A DNA stretch of 64,000 bases from Phycisphaerales bacterium. Lineage in GTDB: Bacteria; Planctomycetota; Phycisphaerae; UBA1845. Below the pieces are notes generated by a model that searched no databases, was not told the DNA's origin, and was given only the letters and a program-made list of their open reading frames with translations. Shown here one piece after another: positions 43,101-50,726 of this stretch (position 1 is its first letter; the number at the start of each line of letters is the position of its first letter). The translations under genes were made by a program, and so were the position numbers. Location: assembly GCA_020639115.1 (NCBI GenBank), contig JACKHG010000012.1, forward strand, positions 1 through 64,000, written 5' to 3'.

Positions 43101-45017
43101 CTGCTTGGGGGCGTCGTCGACGCAGACGGTGATGGAGTCGTAGGTGACGGGAGCCTCGGTGCGTTCCACCTTCTGGATGGCGGCGCCGAGGATGAGGCGC
43201 AGGTCGGGGTCGACCATGTCGAGCAGGTCGAGGGTGGCGCGGCCCTTGGCGGGGTGGAGCAGTTTGCGCGTGTCGCCGAAGGTGTGAACGACCTCGTGGC
43301 GCGCGTTGATGAGCACGCCTGCGGGAATGTAGGAATCGAGCAGCGCGTCGTAAGCGCCGATCAGGCGCGGGTCGGGCAGCGCGACGTAGTTGCCGACGAC
43401 CGGCTGGCGAACGGTGGCCGGCGCGGTGAGCACGCTGCGCGTCGCGTGGGTGAGGCGCGCGTCGCGCACCTTGCGGAAAACTTTCCAGTGGGCGTCGGTC
43501 GCGGTGAACTCGTTGGCGAGTTCGCCGACCGACTCGGAGGGGCCGAGCAGGAGCGTACCGCCGGGGCGCAGCGCGAAATGGAACAACGAGAGCACCTTCT
43601 TCTGCGTCAACGGCGTGAGGTAGATCAGCAGGTTGCGGCAGGTGATGAGGTCGATCTTGGTGAACGGCGCGTCGCTGACCAGGTTGTGCGGCGCGAAGAC
43701 GATCAGGCGGCGCAATTCCTTGTTGACACGGTAGGCGTCGCCCTCGCGGGAGAAGTAGCGTTCCCTCCGCTCGGGGGAGAGGTCGGCGAGGCTGCGCTCC
43801 GGGTAGAGCCCGGCGGCGGCGAACTCGAGCGACCGGCGGTCGACGTCGGTGGCGAAGATCTTGATGTCGCAGCCGGGGCGCTCGGGGACGAAGAGCTCGT
43901 GGAGGAGCATGGCGACGGAGTAGGCCTCCTCGCCGGTGCCGCAGCCGGCGATCCAGAAGCGGGCCGGTTCGCGGGCGGGCTTGCGGGAGAGCAGTTCGGG
44001 AATAACCGTATCGGCAAGAACCTGGAACGCCGGCGGATCGCGGAAGAAGTGGGTGACGCCGATGAGCAGGTCGTGGTAGAGCAGGCTGAGCTGGTGGGGA
44101 TCGGCGGCGAGCTGGTCCACGTACTCATCGAGGCTCTGGTGGTGGGAGAGGGCGAGCCGGCGTTCGAGGCGCCGCGAGACGGTCTCTTGCTTGTAGCAGG
44201 AGAAGTCGACACCGTACGCGTCGCGCAGCAGGTGCTGAATGCGCGCGGTCGGCGTTTCGCAGTCGACCGACGGCGCGGGGTTCCACTCCTGCCGGGTGAG
44301 CGAAGGGCTCTTGATGTAGCGGACCAGCCCCTCGGGGATCTGCTCGGGCGCGATGACCCAGTCGATGAGTCCGGAGCCGATCGCGCTGTTGGGCATGCCG
44401 TCGAAGCGGGCGGTTTCGGGATCCTGGACGATGGTGAGTCCGCCGGCCTCGTGGACGTGCTGGATGCCGCGCGAGCCGTCGGTGCCGGTGCCGGAGAGGA
44501 TGACGGCGATCGCTCGGGAGCCGAACGCGGTGGCCAGCGACTCGAAGAAGATGTCGATGGGCAGGCTGAGGGCGCCGGCGCGAACCTGTTCGGTCAGCGT
44601 GAAGCGGTTGTCGCGGATGGCCATCTCCATCTTGGGCGGGATGAGGAAAACCGTATTGGGCGTGACCTCCATGCCCTCCTCGACCTTGCGGATCGCCATC
44701 TTGGTCTTGCGGGCGAGCAGTTCGTCCATGAGGCTGCGGAAGTCGGGCGAGAGGTGCTGGACGACGACGAAGGCCATGCCGCTGTCGGTGGGCATGTTTT
44801 CGAAGAACTTCTCGATGGGTTCGAGTCCGCCGGCGGAGGCGCCGATGCCGACGAGGTAGAACTCGGCGGGATGTGCCTGCGGCGATGCATCGACGGCGTG
44901 CCGGGCAGCGGACTGCCCGTTGCTCTTTTCCGGCGCCTGCGCAGTTGCCGACGGCGACGCCGTCTCGGCATCGGTGGCAGGCGGGGGAATCCGTTCCGGC
45001 CGGTCTGATTTGACCAT
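40116..45017 (-). CDS. CheB-CheR-PAS hybrid histidine kinase
   Basis: A 1633-aa signalling protein. In order: CheB methylesterase (about 52-240; YLVGIGASAGG, VVVQHLSPDF, GTGTDGSRG supply Ser, His and Asp); CheR methyltransferase (about 260-530; FWIAGCGTGEEAYSVAML, DLITCRNLLIYL); a Glu/Asn-rich coiled coil with repeated EELxxxNEEL units; about five PAS domains (motifs such as DITRQKR, DITELKE, DITDRKL, DVTERID); and a C-terminal kinase with H-box DEFTYVASHDLQEPLRKMA and a full ATP site (NLISNALKF, DDGIGFD, GSGIGLSI). There is no membrane segment, so it is cytosolic. It couples to the receiver gene overlapping its 3' end. What CheB and CheR modify here is unknown. Confidence 0.95.
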   Translation of the reverse strand: MVKSDRPERIPPPATDAETASPSATAQAPEKSNGQSAARHAVDASPQAHPAEFYLVGIGASAGGLEPIEKFFENMPTDSGMAFVVVQHLSPDFRSLMDELLARKTKMAIRKVEEGMEVTPNTVFLIPPKMEMAIRDNRFTLTEQVRAGALSLPIDIFFESLATAFGSRAIAVILSGTGTDGSRGIQHVHEAGGLTIVQDPETARFDGMPNSAIGSGLIDWVIAPEQIPEGLVRYIKSPSLTRQEWNPAPSVDCETPTARIQHLLRDAYGVDFSCYKQETVSRRLERRLALSHHQSLDEYVDQLAADPHQLSLLYHDLLIGVTHFFRDPPAFQVLADTVIPELLSRKPAREPARFWIAGCGTGEEAYSVAMLLHELFVPERPGCDIKIFATDVDRRSLEFAAAGLYPERSLADLSPERRERYFSREGDAYRVNKELRRLIVFAPHNLVSDAPFTKIDLITCRNLLIYLTPLTQKKVLSLFHFALRPGGTLLLGPSESVGELANEFTATDAHWKVFRKVRDARLTHATRSVLTAPATVRQPVVGNYVALPDPRLIGAYDALLDSYIPAGVLINARHEVVHTFGDTRKLLHPAKGRATLDLLDMVDPDLRLILGAAIQKVERTEAPVTYDSITVCVDDAPKQYTIVVRPVGRTKNEPYLFVLFEPLAVAADQPPAATESLHIGEVSHQRIRALEEELQRTKEHLQATIEELEASNEELQATNEELVSSNEELQSTNQELHSVNEELYTVNTEYRQKIVELTELSNDIENLMASTQIGTVFLDSSLCIRKFTPAVTESFNLRPQDVGRPISDFANNLRHPGFLNDLRRVLDDGRVIEREVQAREGVWFLVRVLPYTTQGGTIGGVVVTFINLSEVKRAESALRVSEAGFTTAFTHAPIGMGLASPEGHWLKVNPALCEIVGATPRDMLAHRVESIIHADDLEQYRQNVAGLLRGDIPVAAVQSRCLREGNTAAWTIVSQSLVRDANDKPLYFVVQVQDITRQKRTEQELRTNEERLRLVEELATDGMWDWNLQTQDAYLSARWKSQLGYNAIELPNRTDTWRSVIHPDDLPAVERALQDHLERRTPFSLPVRFRRKDGSLRWFMCRGQALADDAGAFVRMVGTHTDITELKETEAALRDSETRFRQLAENIQEVFWMTTADGRDMIYVSPAYANIWGRGCTDLMDNPLSWMDCIHDEDRARVRDAFFSTVQRGEFSEEFRITRPDGGRRWVHSRGFPVRDDDGTVYRIAGIAEDITDRKLIEQRFRIFVEGAPVATLMINRRGEIVQMNQEVERLFGYERDELLDQPIEVLVPPALRAAHVALRDGFLAQPERRSLGHRRDLLATRRDGSEFVVEIGLSPVEAFDNEYVLATVIDVTERIDNEERLRQTNAELARTIAELDEFTYVASHDLQEPLRKMATFSELLAVDVGPDLPEKAKVDLHFIKDGAVRMQRLVEDLLVMSRTGRAELASERVNLDTCLDDALEALSLRITELGATINREALPIVQGDKRLLTQIFQNLISNALKFRQPDAAPIVHVTAERNGGNYWTIVVRDDGIGFDPKYADQIFAPFRRLHGRDKYEGSGIGLSICRKGIERMGGRIWAEPGTSGGATFRFELPSNVEGRRWERGSVSEPSSS

Positions 45018-45312
45018 GATCTGCTCTCACCCAAGAAGGCGCTGAGCGCCTGCGTCTGCGGCGAGTCCAAACTTCTGGTTACTTTGTGCTCCCTGCCCCG
45101 ATGCGTACCGGGAGATGAGCGCTGATGTTGCGATTAGAGCCTGTAGCAGGCATCTCCGGTCGCCCGACACCCAACTATAGATGTGAATGGAGGTTCGGCA
45201 GCGAAAGTGTGCGGGTTTGGGGGGGGGCGCGGAAACTGCCACTGTCACGCCATTACAATTTCACTGCATGGGTTCGGGAGTGACTTCATGTGTGGCGGGA
45301 ATCCACCGGGGT
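45018..45312. other. Intergenic region with a nine-G tract
   Basis: This 295-base gap upstream of the CheB-CheR kinase contains a run of nine G (45219-45227) and a minus-strand TATAGT (45174-45179) without a clear -35. No ORF or RNA gene is recognised. Confidence 0.4.
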
Positions 45313-45696
45313 TCAGGCGTCCGCGCGGGGTTGGGTAAGGACGCGTTCGATGGCGCGGCAGAGTTTCTGGGGGTCGAAAGGTTTCTGCAGGAAGTACTCG
45401 GCGCCGCGGCCGATGGCCTGGTCTTCGTCGAGGAGGCTGGCGGAGAGCATGACGACGGGGATGTTGCAGGTCTCGGGGCGGCTTTGGAGGACTTCGAGCA
45501 CGTCGAGTCCGCTCATGCCGGGCATGCGCACGTCGAGGATGATGGCGTCGGGGCGGGACGCGGTTGCGGCGGCCACGCCCTCGGGTCCGGCGTAGGTGCT
45601 GTGCACGTCGTAGCCGGCGGCGCGCAGGCGGATGCCGACGGCCTTGGCGATGTTGCGGTCGTCGTCGACGAGCAGCACGTTGCGTCGTTCAGGCAT
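45313..45696 (-). CDS. Stand-alone response regulator
   Basis: A 127-aa receiver: VLLVDDDRNIAKAVGIRLRA, Asp in AIILDVRMPGMSG, Ser in VVMLSAS and Lys in EYFLQKPFDPQ. All phosphorylation residues are present and there is no output domain. Its ATG overlaps the 3' end of the 854-aa hybrid kinase gene by 8 bases, so it is coupled to that kinase. Confidence 0.93.
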   Translation of the reverse strand: MPERRNVLLVDDDRNIAKAVGIRLRAAGYDVHSTYAGPEGVAAATASRPDAIILDVRMPGMSGLDVLEVLQSRPETCNIPVVMLSASLLDEDQAIGRGAEYFLQKPFDPQKLCRAIERVLTQPRADA

Positions 45697-48253
45697 GGCA
45701 GAGCACCTCCGCAGCGGCGAGTTGTTCGAAGGCGGCGATGAGCGCGGCGCGCTCGTCGCGGAGCTGCCAGCAGCCGGCGATATTCAGGGTGAGTTCGGGC
45801 AGGGATTCACCGGGCCGGTTGCGGTTGGCGTCGCGGATTGCGGTGTTGATGCGTTCGATGAGCGCGCGGGTTTCGACCGTGTCGGACGAGGTGACAAGGA
45901 TCCAGCGGTCCGGTCCCGTTGGGAAAAGCAGATCGCAGCGGCGAACCTGGTGCTGGAGGAAGCGGTCGATCTCGCCGGCGAGCGCCGCGGGCGGTTCCTG
46001 GGGGGCGCGCACCTCGACAAGGCAGGCGTGGGCGGCGGCGCCGGGGCGCCGGGCGACGCGGTCGAGGCAGCGCCCGATGATACCCGCGGGGGCGCTGGTG
46101 GGCACGGTGAAGGAGAACGTGCTGCCCTCCCCGACGGTGCTCCGCACGTCGATGGTGCCGAAGTTGAGGTGGACGAGTTCCTTGGCGATGTTGAGGCCGA
46201 GGCCGAAGCCGCGGGTGCTGGTGCGGATGCCGCCGTCGAGCTGCTTGAAGCGTTCGAAGAGGCTGGCGAGCTTTTCGTCGTCGATGCCCGGGCCGTGGTC
46301 GGTCACGCCGAAACGGACCTCGCCGCGTCCGTCGTCCACGTCGGCCCAGACGCGGACGGTGCTCTCCGCGGGGGAGAACTTGAGGGCGTTGACCGTGAGA
46401 TTGATGAGGACGCGGCCGATCTTCTCGGGGTCGCAGTAAAGTTCGGGCAGCTCGTCGGGAATCGCCAGTGCGAGGTTGACGTTGACGGCAGTCGCCTTGC
46501 GTTCGAGCGTGGTGCGCACGCGGTCGAGGATTTCCTCGGGACGCACGGCGCGGCGGGCGACGGCGAGGACGCCGGCCTCGAGTTTGCTGATGTCGAGCAT
46601 GTCGTCGATCATCGTGGCGAGGTCGTCGGAGCGGTGGAGCACGATGGCGAGGTACTCCTGCTGCTCGGGCGTGGTCTCGCCGGCGAGCCCGTCGAGCATG
46701 ATCGACGTGAATTCCTTGATGACCGTGAGGGGCGTGCGGAATTCGTGGGAGACGTTGTCGACGAACTCGTGGGCGGTCTCGCAGAGATCGGCGAGGCGGG
46801 CGTTGGAGTTCTGGAGCTCCGCGTTCTTTTCGCGCAGTTCGCGGAGCAGGCCGCGGTTTTCCTGTTCGACGACGTGGCGCTGGCGGCGGGCGATGGCGTT
46901 GTCGATCGCGCGGCGGACGTTTTCAGTCGTGGCGTCGGCCTTGACCAGGTAGTCGTCGGCGCCGGCGCTCATGAGCTCGGTGGCGATGTATTCGTTGCGC
47001 TGCCCGGTGAATGCGATGATGGGCAGGGTCTGGCCGGCGGCGCGCAGCGCGCGGAGCACCTCGAGTCCGTTGACGCTGCCGAGCATCTGGTCGAGGAACA
47101 CGACGTCCACGTCTTGCGCAGCGAGGACTTCCGTCGCGGATTCGGCGTCCGTGACATGGAGGAAGTTGAAGCAGTCGGTGGCGATGGACGCGAGCGTGCG
47201 GCGGAGGATCTCGGCGTCGCCGGCATCATCGTCGATGGAGAGGACGTTGACGCAGCGGCGCCCAGTGCCTGCGGTATCGTCCACACCGACCTGGCTCACG
47301 CAGACGCGGTTGCGGCCGAGGTTCTTGGCGGCGTAGAGGGCCTCATCGGCGCGGTGGATGATGGTTTCCCAGTCATCGATGGCGTTGAGCACGCCGACGC
47401 CGATGCTGGCGGTGAGGTAGTCCGCGGTCGGGCTGTCGGGGTGGGGCAGGGCGAGCAGTTCGATGGCGGAGCACACCTTCTGGGCGAGCGCTTCGGCGTC
47501 GGAGGCGTTGGCCTCGGGGAGGATGGCGAGGAACTCCTCGCCGCCGTAGCGGCCGACGATGTCGGTGGAGCGCAGGGTTCGGACGATGCAGTTGGCGACC
47601 TGCTGGAGGGCGCGATCGCCCATGAGCTGGCCCTGGCTGTGGTTGTAGAGATCGAAGTGATCGAGATCGATCATGAGCACCGCGTAGGGGCAGTCGTAGC
47701 GGCGGGCCCGGCTATGCTCGAGCGCGGCGATTTCGGTCAGGGCTGCGCGGTGGAACACGGCGGTGAGGGGATCGGTGCGGCTGGCCTGGCGGAATTCGCG
47801 ATGGAGGGATTCGAGCTGCTGCACGTGAGCCTGGGCCGAGGCGGCGGCGCGGCTGGCGAGTTCGCGCTGGTTGAAGCGGGCGAGGGCCCCGGCGATTGAC
47901 TTTTCAAGGATCGCGGGAGAGAGGTCGCCTTTGACCAGGTAGTCGTCGGCGCCGGCCCGGGTCACCTTGGCGGCGATGTACTCGTCGCCGTGCCCGGTGA
48001 GGACGATGACGGGACTGACGTTGCCGGAGCCGCGGATGCTCTCGATGACGTTCAGTCCGTCGAGGGCGCCGAGCTGATAGTCCACGAAGGTGAGGTCGAT
48101 CTTGCGGCGTTGGAGCTCCGCGAATCCGCTCGCGGCATCGCGGTGGTGGACGAACTCGACGGTGACGTCCGGCACCTGCAGGAGGTTGCGGTGGAGGATC
48201 GCGGCGTCACCCGCATCATCGTCAATGGCGAGGACGGTGAGGGGCTGCGTCAT
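45689..48253 (-). CDS. Receiver-GGDEF-receiver-histidine kinase protein
   Basis: An 854-aa multi-domain protein. Residues 1-125 are a receiver (TVLAIDDDAGDAAILHR, Asp in TFVDYQLGALDG). About 165-320 is a diguanylate cyclase domain with an intact GGEEF (GRYGGEEFLAILPEA). About 330-455 is a second receiver (FLDQMLGSVNG). About 470-720 is a histidine kinase with H-box VDNVSHEFRTPLTVIKEF and ATP motifs NLTVNALKFSP, DHGPGID and GFGLGLNIAKEL. The last 130 residues look like a worn GGDEF-like fold (RRCDLLFPTGPDRWILVTSS). It is the first gene of its minus-strand unit. Confidence 0.93.
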   Translation of the reverse strand: MTQPLTVLAIDDDAGDAAILHRNLLQVPDVTVEFVHHRDAASGFAELQRRKIDLTFVDYQLGALDGLNVIESIRGSGNVSPVIVLTGHGDEYIAAKVTRAGADDYLVKGDLSPAILEKSIAGALARFNQRELASRAAASAQAHVQQLESLHREFRQASRTDPLTAVFHRAALTEIAALEHSRARRYDCPYAVLMIDLDHFDLYNHSQGQLMGDRALQQVANCIVRTLRSTDIVGRYGGEEFLAILPEANASDAEALAQKVCSAIELLALPHPDSPTADYLTASIGVGVLNAIDDWETIIHRADEALYAAKNLGRNRVCVSQVGVDDTAGTGRRCVNVLSIDDDAGDAEILRRTLASIATDCFNFLHVTDAESATEVLAAQDVDVVFLDQMLGSVNGLEVLRALRAAGQTLPIIAFTGQRNEYIATELMSAGADDYLVKADATTENVRRAIDNAIARRQRHVVEQENRGLLRELREKNAELQNSNARLADLCETAHEFVDNVSHEFRTPLTVIKEFTSIMLDGLAGETTPEQQEYLAIVLHRSDDLATMIDDMLDISKLEAGVLAVARRAVRPEEILDRVRTTLERKATAVNVNLALAIPDELPELYCDPEKIGRVLINLTVNALKFSPAESTVRVWADVDDGRGEVRFGVTDHGPGIDDEKLASLFERFKQLDGGIRTSTRGFGLGLNIAKELVHLNFGTIDVRSTVGEGSTFSFTVPTSAPAGIIGRCLDRVARRPGAAAHACLVEVRAPQEPPAALAGEIDRFLQHQVRRCDLLFPTGPDRWILVTSSDTVETRALIERINTAIRDANRNRPGESLPELTLNIAGCWQLRDERAALIAAFEQLAAAEVLCHA

Positions 48254-48482
48254 CTTGGGTCTCCCGCGTGGCCGTCGAGTTGCTGCGCCGTGGCGCCTGA
48301 TAAGTGACGGCCCGGACCATCGAATTCAGAGGTTTCCGGCTATGGGCCTATCGGAGGGGTGCGAAAGCGTGTTTACATGTCCATTACGGTTGAAGAATAC
48401 ACAGTGGCCCTGACCGTATCGTATGCTCCGGCAGTTCGTTGATTGGACACATCAGACCTGTAGCCGGAGGCGAAAGAGGACC

Positions 48483-48875
48483 ATGCCAGGGGTACTCGTT
48501 GCGGACGACGATCGTTTTGCAGCCGAGGCGCTGCGGATTCACTTGACGCGGGCGGGGATCGAGACGGCGGTGGCCGCCAGTGGCCGGGAGGCGCTGGCCC
48601 AGTTCGCGGCGTGCCAGCCGCACGTGGTGCTGCTCGATGCGGCGATGCCGGACATTAGCGGGCCCGAGGTGTGCCAGCAGATTCGCGCCACCGCAGCGGG
48701 TGCGGAGACGGTCGTGATCATGGTGTCGGGGGCGAGCACGCCGTCGCGGGCCTACGTGCGGAACTGCGCGGCGACGAGCGGGGTCAACACGTTCGTGTCG
48801 AAGCCGTACGACATGCGGAAGCTTATCGGGCTGGTGCAGCAGAAGCTCGAGCGGAGGGAGGAGCCAGCGGCATGA
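48483..48875 (+). CDS. Stand-alone response regulator
   Basis: A 130-aa receiver (VLVADDDRFAAEALRIHLTR; Asp in VVLLDAAMPDISG; Ser in VIMVSGAS; Lys in FVSKPYDMRKL). GAGGA lies 5 bases before the ATG at 48483; an in-frame start at 48423 is less likely. The stop overlaps the next receiver start (ATGA). It is the first gene of a plus-strand run of three receivers, divergent from the 854-aa kinase. Confidence 0.92.
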   Translation: MPGVLVADDDRFAAEALRIHLTRAGIETAVAASGREALAQFAACQPHVVLLDAAMPDISGPEVCQQIRATAAGAETVVIMVSGASTPSRAYVRNCAATSGVNTFVSKPYDMRKLIGLVQQKLERREEPAA

Positions 48876-49261
48876 GACATCCGAAAGTGCTGATCGCCGA
48901 CGACGACCGCGCGATGCGGTCGGCGTTGCGGGCGCGGCTGAGCGCGTGGGGGTACACCCCGATCGAGGCGGCGGACGGCCTGGAGGTTATCGGAACGGCG
49001 ACGGGGCAGGACCTGGCGGCGGTGATCCTGGACCAGGCGATGCCGCGGGGGGACGGGATGTCGGTGGCGCGGCTGATCCGGCGTGAATGTGAGGTTCCCA
49101 TCATTTTCCTGAGCGGGTGGCCGGCGAACGTTTTCGAATCCGTCGCGGAGGAACTGCCGAATATACAGGTACTGAACAAACCGCTGGATGCGGCGCAGCT
49201 TCGCGAGACGCTGCGGGAAATCATCGACAAGAGCGCCGGGCGTACGCCGCAGATCGCCTGA
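48872..49261 (+). CDS. Stand-alone response regulator
   Basis: A 129-aa receiver (VLIADDDRAMRSALRARLSA; Asp in AVILDQAMPRGDG; Ser in IIFLSGWP; Lys in QVLNKPLDAAQL). The ATG overlaps the previous stop, so translation is coupled. There is no output domain. The residues after the phosphoacceptor (QAMP) are unusual but compatible with phosphorylation. Confidence 0.9.
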   Translation: MRHPKVLIADDDRAMRSALRARLSAWGYTPIEAADGLEVIGTATGQDLAAVILDQAMPRGDGMSVARLIRRECEVPIIFLSGWPANVFESVAEELPNIQVLNKPLDAAQLRETLREIIDKSAGRTPQIA

Positions 49262-49288
49262 TTGCCGACACCGGGCAAGGGTGGGGGT

Positions 49289-49675
49289 TTGGCCGACAAG
49301 ATACTCATCGTGGACGACGATCGGGGCCTGACCCGCGCGCTGGCGGTGCGCCTGCGTCACGCCGGGTTCGAGGTGCACGTGGCGAACGACGGGCAGGAGG
49401 GCACGGCGCTGGTGCAGCGCCAGCGCCCCAGTGCGATCGTCCTGGACATCGACATGCCGCACTTCAGCGGCCCGGAGTTCCACGAGTGCCTGCAACTGGC
49501 GGCGCGCACGCGGAGCATTCCGGTGGTCTACCTGAGCGGGCACGACAGCGCGCTGTACCGGCGCCTCGCGTTCGAGCAGGGGGCGCGGGCGTTCGTGTCC
49601 AAGCCGTACGAGACGGCGTACCTGGTGCAGTTGCTGCGCGAAGTGGTGAGCGAGCAGGCCGCGGCGAACGCGTGA
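49289..49675 (+). CDS. Stand-alone response regulator
   Basis: A 128-aa receiver (DKILIVDDDRGLTRALAVRL; Asp in AIVLDIDMPHFSG; Ser in VVYLSGHD; Lys in AFVSKPYETAYL). The TTG at 49289 has AGGGTGGGGG directly upstream and gives a usual N-terminus; a TTG at 49262 would add nine residues. It is convergent with the next pair of receivers, only 9 bases away. Confidence 0.9.
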   Translation: MADKILIVDDDRGLTRALAVRLRHAGFEVHVANDGQEGTALVQRQRPSAIVLDIDMPHFSGPEFHECLQLAARTRSIPVVYLSGHDSALYRRLAFEQGARAFVSKPYETAYLVQLLREVVSEQAAANA

Positions 49676-49684
49676 AGCAGCGGA

Positions 49685-50086
49685 TCAGGCGTCGCGCTGA
49701 GGTTTTTCCAGGGCGCGGCGGAGCATGAGCGCGAGCGCCTTGCCGTCGTAGGGCTTGGTGACGAAGTAGTCGCCACCCACCGTCGTGGTCAGCTTGCCGA
49801 GGAAGTTGCGGACCACGCCATCCGAGCTGCCCGTGAGCATGAACACGGGAATCTTCAGATCGTTGTCGCGGATGTACTCGCAGACTCCGAAACCGTCGAC
49901 CCCGGGGATGCGCACGTCGAGGATCGCCCCGTCCACGAGGTTCTCGTTGAGCAGCTTGATGGCTTGCGTGCCGTCGTGAGCGCTGAGCACGTCGAAGCCG
50001 GACTGGATGAGGCGCAGGCTGAGCGCCTCGCGCGTGCCGGCGTCATCCTCGGCGATCAGGATCATCGGGTGGGTGCGGGTGGTCAT
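49685..50086 (-). CDS. Stand-alone response regulator
   Basis: A 133-aa receiver (MILIAEDDAGTREALSLRLI; Asp in GAILDVRIPGVDG; Thr in VFMLTGSS; Lys in YFVTKPYDGKAL). The ATG overlaps the stop of the upstream receiver (50083-50086), so both are made from one minus-strand message. The segment GGDYFxxKPxD is shared with its neighbour, which points to a tandem duplication. Confidence 0.92.
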   Translation of the reverse strand: MTTRTHPMILIAEDDAGTREALSLRLIQSGFDVLSAHDGTQAIKLLNENLVDGAILDVRIPGVDGFGVCEYIRDNDLKIPVFMLTGSSDGVVRNFLGKLTTTVGGDYFVTKPYDGKALALMLRRALEKPQRDA

Positions 50087-50499
50087 GAATCGCTCCCGGA
50101 GGACAGCGCTGTCGCGCTGGTGATTTCATCAACGAGCTGGAGCAGCAGTTCCGAGTCGTGGGGCTTGGCCAGGAAGTAGTCGCCGCCCGCGTGGTCGCTC
50201 CGCCGCGCGACGGACTGATCGACCGCGTTGCGGGCGGCGCCGGTCAGGAAGACGACGCTGAGGCCGGGCCGGTCGACAGCGCCGCGCAACTCCGCGCAGA
50301 CGCTGAAGCCGCTGATGCCGGGCAGGTTCACGTCGAGCACGACGACATCGGGCGCATGGGCGGCACATACGGCGAGCGCCGCCTCGCCCGATTCCGCCTG
50401 CTGTACGGCGTAGCCGGCCAGCGCGAGCCGCATGCTCACGGCGCGGCGCAGGTCGGCATCGTCGTCGACCACCAGGATACTGGCATTCTTGTGGGTCAT
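50083..50499 (-). CDS. Stand-alone response regulator
   Basis: A 138-aa receiver (ILVVDDDADLRRAVSMRLAL; Asp in VVVLDVNLPGISG; Thr in VVFLTGAA; Lys in YFLAKPHDSELL). The ATG at 50499 has GAGAGG upstream and is preferred over 50547. Its stop overlaps the next start. It closes the signalling island on the right, 227 bases from the divergent protease gene. Confidence 0.92.
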   Translation of the reverse strand: MTHKNASILVVDDDADLRRAVSMRLALAGYAVQQAESGEAALAVCAAHAPDVVVLDVNLPGISGFSVCAELRGAVDRPGLSVVFLTGAARNAVDQSVARRSDHAGGDYFLAKPHDSELLLQLVDEITSATALSSGSDS

Positions 50500-50726
50500 G
50501 TTCGCCTCTCCGCTGAGTCCTACGTTTTCCCTATCGACCGTTTGCACGGGAGTCCGCAGCGTTGACGCGGCGCGGAAATACGCCGGACTTATTGGACGGG
50601 TGGCCCGGCATTGCAGCGTCGTATTATCGAGCCTGCCGTTGCAGAGCCGAGCGTCGCGACGCTATGATGGAAGCGGGCTGGGTGGCGTCGCCGTTTGTGA
50701 CGCGGCGTCACGACGGGGGTTCGACC

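Noticed and set aside
41070..45008. 1312-codon open frame antisense to the CheB-CheR kinase
   Set aside because: The opposite strand encodes CheB, CheR, PAS and kinase motifs in one frame; the antisense product is low-complexity Asp/Glu/Val/Arg-rich.
45632..47899. 755-codon open frame antisense to the GGDEF/kinase gene
   Set aside because: It is a shadow of the 854-aa protein with no domain or ribosome binding site.
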